From positions 1 through 64,000 of the forward strand of contig NZ_JAFCKF010000005.1 of the NCBI RefSeq assembly GCF_018130545.1: a DNA stretch of 64,000 nucleotides, given 5' to 3'. The notes under the pieces are model-generated. The model ran no database searches, had not been told where the DNA came from, and saw only the letters and a list, made by a program, of their open reading frames with translations. Shown here in pieces: positions 60,181-64,000 of this stretch; position 1 is the stretch's first letter; each line of letters begins with the position of its first letter. Made by a program: the position numbers and the translations under genes. Origin of the DNA: Bradyrhizobium tropiciagri. GTDB taxonomy: Bacteria; Pseudomonadota; Alphaproteobacteria; Rhizobiales; Xanthobacteraceae.

Positions 60181-60552
60181 GTGACAAAGGACAGCCGCCC
60201 CCGGCCTGCGCCGACCGTCGAGGAAGCAGCCGAACTGCAGCGCGCCCGCGATCGGATGATTGCCCGGGACAGGCTGATCGACGAGATGGTCGATAACAAC
60301 GAGATGCAGATCAAGAATGAGCATGCGCGGGGTGGAGCCGAAATCGAGCTCGCGTGCGCCGTGCGTGGCGCGGCGCGTGCCGAGGCGGGACGCGACGCCC
60401 ATGCGGAACTGGAGCGAGCGATTGCGCGTCTGGAGTTGCTGCGGGACGAGCATCGACGCCTGCTGGCTGAACGCGAATGGCTCGCCACGTCCTTGCTCGA
60501 GATCGACAACGGTCCTTCGAGGGATGATCAGCAACGTTCAGGGCACGCATGA
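60181..60552 (+). CDS. Unknown helical/coiled-coil protein A in the monooxygenase operon (123 aa)
   Basis: Start GTG 60181 follows GAGGGGGG ten bases upstream; the longer frame from 60127 has no such site. The protein is rich in E, R, A and L: EEAAELQRARDRMIARDRLIDEMVDNNEMQIKNEH, then RAEAGRDAHAELERAIARLELLRDEHRRLLAEREWLATSLLE, a predicted long coiled coil. No signal peptide, cysteine or known motif. Stop overlaps the next gene's ATG by four bases, so it is made with it. I do not recognise it from prm/mim operons known to me. Confidence 0.75.
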   Translation: MTKDSRPRPAPTVEEAAELQRARDRMIARDRLIDEMVDNNEMQIKNEHARGGAEIELACAVRGAARAEAGRDAHAELERAIARLELLRDEHRRLLAEREWLATSLLEIDNGPSRDDQQRSGHA

Positions 60553-60818
60553 TGAGCAAGAGCAACGCAGCCAAGATTGCATCAAGGGAACAACCAAAAA
60601 TGTCGTCTCCGCAACCGGACATGGGCGAGGAAGCCAGGTCGAAAGACGCCTTCTTCATTCGGCTGGCCGAGATCACGGAAGCGATGATCGCCGCGCACGG
60701 CAGGGATTTCGCAACCGGTGCGCTGGTCCTCTCGGCGAAATTCGTCGCCGAGGGCAAACCTCTCATCAAACGAGCCAACGGAGGTGACGAGACCGTCAGC
60801 GCCGAGAAATCGGGCTGA
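60549..60818 (+). CDS. Unknown small protein B in the monooxygenase operon (89 aa)
   Basis: Starts at ATG 60549 in an ATGA overlap with the preceding gene. Residues 1-30 are polar; the rest is helical (FFIRLAEITEAMIAAHGRDFATGALVLSAKFVAEGKPL). No cysteine, membrane span or catalytic motif. Genes A and B lie between the dehydrogenase and hydroxylase genes, in the same direction and behind the same sigma-54 promoter, suggesting a job in enzyme assembly, sensing or solvent tolerance (inference only). Confidence 0.72.
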   Translation: MMSKSNAAKIASREQPKMSSPQPDMGEEARSKDAFFIRLAEITEAMIAAHGRDFATGALVLSAKFVAEGKPLIKRANGGDETVSAEKSG

Positions 60819-60970
60819 CGTGAAACGACGAGTCAGCAGATCAATCAATCCATTTAACGGACTCAAAGTGAGTTTTGCGGCCGAGAATTTCGACAAGCCG
60901 ATCCAGGAGTTTTGCCCTGGGAGTCAAGACGAGAATGCTGGAGAGAACGCAACCTTCAAAGGAGCTGAAG

Positions 60971-62641
60971 ATGACTGCAAGTCTGACACTGAACAAGATA
61001 ACCGCGCAGAAGGGGATCAGCATCGCTGAAGCGGCCAACCGTGTCGCGGACCTTGGCTGGACGCCAAGCTACGTGCAGGAAGCGATGACCTTCCCGACCG
61101 ACTACAAGATATCGAAGACGCCGCGCGACCCGATGAAGCAGGTCCTGCGGTCCTACTTCCCGATGCAGGAAGAGAAGGACAACCGCGTCTATGGTGCGCT
61201 GGATGCGGCTTTGCGCGGCGACATGTTCCGCAACGTCGAGCCGCGATGGGTCGAGTGGATGAAGCTGTTCCTGGCGATCATCCCGTTCCCGGAGATCTCG
61301 GCGGCGCGTTCGATGGCCATGGTCGGTCGGCTGGCGCCGGGCGAGGAATTGCGCACCGGCTTCACCATGCAGATGGTCGATGAATTCCGCCATTCGACGA
61401 TCCAGATGAATCTCAAGAAGTGGTACATGGAGAACTACATCGACCCGGCGGGGTTCGATATCACCGAAGCCGCGTTCGGCAAATGCTATGCGACCACCAT
61501 CGGCCGCCAGTTCGCCGAGGGCTTCTTGACCGGTGACGCAATCACCGCGGCCAACGTCTATCTGACGGTCGTGGCGGAAACCGCCTTCACCAACACCCTG
61601 TTCGTGGCGATGCCGTCCGAAGCGGCGCGCAACGGCGACTACGCTTTGCCGACCGTGTTCCTGTCGGTCCAGTCGGACGAATCCCGTCATATCGGCAACG
61701 GCCACTCGATGCTGATGGCGATGATCAACGATCCGTCGAACCATCAGTTGCTGGAGCGCGATCTGAAATACGCTTTCTGGCAGAATCACGCCATTGTCGA
61801 TGCCGCGATCGGGACGTTCATCGAGTACGGCACGACCAACCGCGACAAGAACAAGGAGTCCTACGCCGAACTCTGGCATCGCTGGATCTACGAAGACTAT
61901 TACCGGACCTACATGCTGCCGCTCGAGAAGTACGGCATCAAGATCCATCACGATGACGTCGCCGCCGCCTGGGATCGGATCGTCAAGAAGAACTACGTCC
62001 ACAAGACCGCACAGTTCTTCACGGTCGGCTGGTCGGTGAACTTCTGGCGTATCGAGGCCCAGACCGAGCGGGACTTCGAGTGGTTCGAGCACAAATATCC
62101 GGGTTGGTACGCCGAGTTCGGCGACTTCTGGAAGTGGCACGCCAAGCTCAGCGTGCCCGGCGAGACCAATATCCTCTTCAACAGCGAGGTGGGCTACTCG
62201 TACCCGCATCGGTGCTGGAGCTGCATGGTTCCGTGCCTGATCCGCGAAGACTTCGTCTGCGACGAGGTCGACGGCAAGATCTACACCTACTGTTCGGAAG
62301 GCTGCCGCTGGACCCACAAGGTGGCTTTCGCCGCCGAATACGAGGGCCGGGCGACGCCGGCCATGGGCCGCTTCAGCGGTCGTCGTGAATGGGAAGATTG
62401 CTATCACGGTTGGGATGTCGCCGATGCGATCAAGGATCTCGGTTTTGTCCGGCCTGACGGCAAGACCATGATCGCGCAACCGCATCTGCGCTTCGACGCC
62501 AAGGACATGTGGACGCTCGATGACGTACGCGGACACACGCTCGGGAGCCCGTTGCGCGGCTTCAGGGCGCTGTCGCCCGCCGAACGCGAGGTCGCGACGG
62601 CCGAATATCGTAGGGGCTTCAAGATCAATCCTTGCAACTAG
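60971..62641 (+). CDS. mimA: Propane/acetone-type soluble diiron monooxygenase, hydroxylase large subunit
   Basis: 556 aa alpha subunit of a group-5 soluble diiron monooxygenase (PrmA/MimA type). Diiron ligands lie in the two E-x2-H motifs: VDEFRHSTIQ (about residues 135-145) and SDESRHIGNGH (about 235-245). Further family text: WGWTP-like start (LGWTPSYVQEAMTFPTDYKI), YYRTYMLPLEKYGI, HRCWSCMVPCLIRED and YCSEGCRWTH near the end. It inserts oxygen into propane, acetone, phenol or related substrates; which one cannot be read. ATG 60971 follows AAAGGAG. The symbol is by similarity; prmA is equally valid. Confidence 0.92.
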   Translation: MTASLTLNKITAQKGISIAEAANRVADLGWTPSYVQEAMTFPTDYKISKTPRDPMKQVLRSYFPMQEEKDNRVYGALDAALRGDMFRNVEPRWVEWMKLFLAIIPFPEISAARSMAMVGRLAPGEELRTGFTMQMVDEFRHSTIQMNLKKWYMENYIDPAGFDITEAAFGKCYATTIGRQFAEGFLTGDAITAANVYLTVVAETAFTNTLFVAMPSEAARNGDYALPTVFLSVQSDESRHIGNGHSMLMAMINDPSNHQLLERDLKYAFWQNHAIVDAAIGTFIEYGTTNRDKNKESYAELWHRWIYEDYYRTYMLPLEKYGIKIHHDDVAAAWDRIVKKNYVHKTAQFFTVGWSVNFWRIEAQTERDFEWFEHKYPGWYAEFGDFWKWHAKLSVPGETNILFNSEVGYSYPHRCWSCMVPCLIREDFVCDEVDGKIYTYCSEGCRWTHKVAFAAEYEGRATPAMGRFSGRREWEDCYHGWDVADAIKDLGFVRPDGKTMIAQPHLRFDAKDMWTLDDVRGHTLGSPLRGFRALSPAEREVATAEYRRGFKINPCN

Positions 62642-62652
62642 CAAAATGCCGA

Positions 62653-62683
62653 CGGGAGGGGCCGTTCTCTGCGCCCCCTCCCG
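62653..62683 (+). terminator. GC-rich intergenic hairpin between hydroxylase and reductase genes
   Basis: CGGGAGGGG (62653-62661) pairs with CCCCTCCCG (62675-62683) across a 13-base loop, in the 98-base gap. Not followed by U's. It may stabilise the upstream mRNA or attenuate so that more hydroxylase than reductase is made. Confidence 0.5.
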
Positions 62684-62739
62684 CCGGGATCTGCAAGCGC
62701 TTTGCCGATCGTTCAGTTCACCTGCCAGGACAAGGCCCG

Positions 62740-63783
62740 ATGATGACAGACGTGCGGATTCACAAGGTTCGTTTCGAGCCAGTGGGCGTCGAGATGGAAG
62801 TGGAAGAGGGCGAGACGGTACTTGACGCCGCATTTCGTCAGGGCATCTCGCTGATGCACGGCTGCAAGGAAGGCCAGTGCGGCAGCTGCAAGTCGAGACT
62901 CGTCGACGGCGACATCGAACTGCTGAAGTATTCGACGTTCGCCTTGCCGGATTACGAGAGCGAGACCGGACATGTGCTGTTGTGCCGGACCCACGTCTAC
63001 AGCGATATCAGCGTCGAGCTGCTCAACTATGACGAGGACCTGCTCAGCCGTTCGATCGCGGTGAAGGCATTTGCCGGGCGCGTGGCGGCGATCCACGCGC
63101 TCACAGCGGATATCAGGTTGCTGGAGATCGAGATCGAGCGCCCGATGAAGTTCTGGGCCGGCCAGTATGTAGATCTCACGCTTCACGATGGCACCATCAC
63201 GCGCGCCTTTTCGATGGCAAACCCGCCGAGCGAGAGCACCCGTCTGCGCTTCATTATCAAGAAATATCCGAACGGCGCGTTTTCGTCGCAGCTTGACGGG
63301 AAATTGGCTGTCGATGACGCCGTGACGGCAAAGGGGCCGTACGGCACTTGCTTCCGGCGAGAAGAGCGGCCGGGTCCGATGCTGCTGATCGGCGGGGGCT
63401 CGGGAATGTCGCCGCTATGGTCGATCCTGGCCGATCACATCGAGAGCGGGGAGCAGAGGCCGGTGCGGTTTTTCTACGGAGCCCGCACGCGCGCCGATCT
63501 GTTCTACCTCGATGAGCTGGCAGCTATCGCGGCACGGCTTGACGACTTCAAGTTCGTGCCGGCGCTGTCGCACGCCGAGGCAAATGACGGCTGGGACGGC
63601 GAGACCGGGCTGATCCACGAGGTCGTGCTGCGCCATCTGCGCGAGGAGAAATTCAGCGGCGCCGTCGATGCCTATGCGTGCGGGCCGACGCCGATGATCG
63701 ACGCTGTATTGCCCGTCCTGCAAATGAACGGGGTCGAGCCTGACCACATCTATTTCGACAAGTTTACGCCGGCGGTGCGATGA
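62740..63783 (+). CDS. mimB: Monooxygenase reductase (2Fe-2S/FAD), PrmB/MimB type
   Basis: 347 aa. N-terminal plant-type [2Fe-2S] domain with ligands C-x4-C-x2-C in HGCKEGQCGSCKSRL and the fourth Cys in VLLCRTHVYSD. FAD-binding segment ITRAFSMANPPSE (R-x-Y/F-S), then the NAD domain PMLLIGGGSGMSPLWSILADH and YACGPTPMIDAVLPVL. It passes electrons from NADH to the hydroxylase. Start ATG 62740 (a second ATG follows directly). Typical gene order places it right after the hydroxylase alpha gene. Confidence 0.94.
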   Translation: MMTDVRIHKVRFEPVGVEMEVEEGETVLDAAFRQGISLMHGCKEGQCGSCKSRLVDGDIELLKYSTFALPDYESETGHVLLCRTHVYSDISVELLNYDEDLLSRSIAVKAFAGRVAAIHALTADIRLLEIEIERPMKFWAGQYVDLTLHDGTITRAFSMANPPSESTRLRFIIKKYPNGAFSSQLDGKLAVDDAVTAKGPYGTCFRREERPGPMLLIGGGSGMSPLWSILADHIESGEQRPVRFFYGARTRADLFYLDELAAIAARLDDFKFVPALSHAEANDGWDGETGLIHEVVLRHLREEKFSGAVDAYACGPTPMIDAVLPVLQMNGVEPDHIYFDKFTPAVR

Positions 63784-63832
63784 CGGCGTTCAAGAGTTCG
63801 TCGCAGAACATAATGGCAAAAGGGAGTGAGCA

Positions 63833-64000
63833 ATGAGCGCACAAGCAAGCAGAGCAGCAGCGACCAAGCCGGCGGTAATCGTCAAATCCGGAGCGGCGGG
63901 GGCAGCGGTGTTCCCGGGCTCCGACAGCCGCAAGTACAACTACTTTGAACCGAAGGGCCGCAAAGCGACCCACTACGAAGACATGACGGTCGACGTTCAG
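63833..64000 (+). CDS. mimC: Monooxygenase hydroxylase small subunit, N-terminal part (runs off window)
   Basis: The first 56 codons of the PrmC/MimC-type beta subunit: AVFPGSDSRKYNYFEPKGRKATHYEDMTVDVQ is the characteristic N-terminal block of the family (S-R-x-Y-x-Y-F-x-P-x-x-R-x-A-T-x-Y-E-D-x-T). ATG 63833-63835 follows AGGGAG, 49 bases after the reductase stop. The rest, the coupling protein gene and any chaperonin gene lie beyond the end. Confidence 0.88.
   Translation, partial: MSAQASRAAATKPAVIVKSGAAGAAVFPGSDSRKYNYFEPKGRKATHYEDMTVDVQ

Noticed and set aside
60819-60970. Second sigma-54 promoter directly before the hydroxylase gene
   Set aside because: No GG-N10-GC pair with TGGCAC/TTGC likeness found, so the operon promoter before the dehydrogenase is sufficient.
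60956-62833. 625-codon minus-strand frame opposite the hydroxylase gene
   Set aside because: Antisense shadow of the diiron hydroxylase; translation is Arg/His/Asp-rich and lacks family features.
1-64000. CRISPR array, rRNA genes or complete insertion sequence
   Set aside because: No regularly spaced repeats, no rRNA-like blocks and no transposase or integrase gene were seen in the window.

Overview
The window is about 64 kb of GC-rich alphaproteobacterial chromosome. Protein sequences, gene order (histone deacetylase-xseB-dxs-nucleoside deoxyribosyltransferase-tlyA-rRNA methyltransferase) and two intergenic palindromic repeat types all point to Bradyrhizobium or a close relative (inference; no search was run).

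Region 1 (1-2.3 kb) is a scar. The last 494 bases or more of a corA magnesium-transporter gene occur twice as a perfect direct repeat. Between the copies lies about 1.3 kb with three small genes (a tiny HTH-like protein, a YjzC-like protein and a coiled-coil/winged-helix-like protein) and two strong perfect hairpins.

Region 2 (2.4-35 kb) is mostly ordinary core genome: SDR oxidoreductase, pdxH, a lipoprotein, a DnaJ/CbpA-type co-chaperone, an ECF sigma/anti-sigma pair, aroC, a class III nucleotide cyclase, an EamA exporter, clpS, a vWA-like secreted protein, RNA methyltransferases, dxs, xseB, a histone deacetylase-family hydrolase, a periplasmic 5'-nucleotidase, enoyl-CoA hydratase, small hydrolases, a LysR regulator, a lytic transglycosylase, a three-gene Tad pilus (TadE/TadG-like) operon and an acyl-CoA dehydrogenase. 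It ends at a tRNA-Gln(TTG).

Region 3 (35.4-56 kb) looks like accessory DNA downstream of the tRNA. It starts with a fragment of a YfbK-type vWA gene. Next come an MFS exporter and a periplasmic thiol-redox module: a DsbA-like thioredoxin and DsbD, divergent from an OmpR-family response regulator and histidine kinase, plus a cysteine-rich GDCCVxC protein. A PmrA-type box (CTTAAG-N5-CTTAAG) lies in the divergent promoter. An AraC regulator, a TPR protein and an MFS transporter follow. A sulfur block comes next: SoxC-like sulfite dehydrogenase with a single-domain cytochrome c, a LysR regulator, and then an Lrp regulator divergent from methionine gamma-lyase, two CoA-transferase subunits, an FAD amine-oxidase-like protein, a zinc dehydrogenase and a bicupin protein. 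Together these suggest catabolism of methionine or a related methylated sulfur compound, with sulfite oxidation as an energy-yielding or detoxifying end step.

Region 4 (56-64 kb) is the start of a propane/acetone-type soluble diiron monooxygenase locus. A sigma-54 activator diverges from an alcohol dehydrogenase preceded by a perfect -24/-12 promoter. Two translationally coupled small proteins of unknown function follow, then the hydroxylase large subunit, the reductase and the start of the small hydroxylase subunit, which runs off the window end.

Most promising for novelty: the methionine gamma-lyase/CoA-transferase/oxidoreductase cluster, the PmrA-box-controlled DsbD/DsbA/GDCCVxC module, and the two unknown proteins between the dehydrogenase and the monooxygenase.
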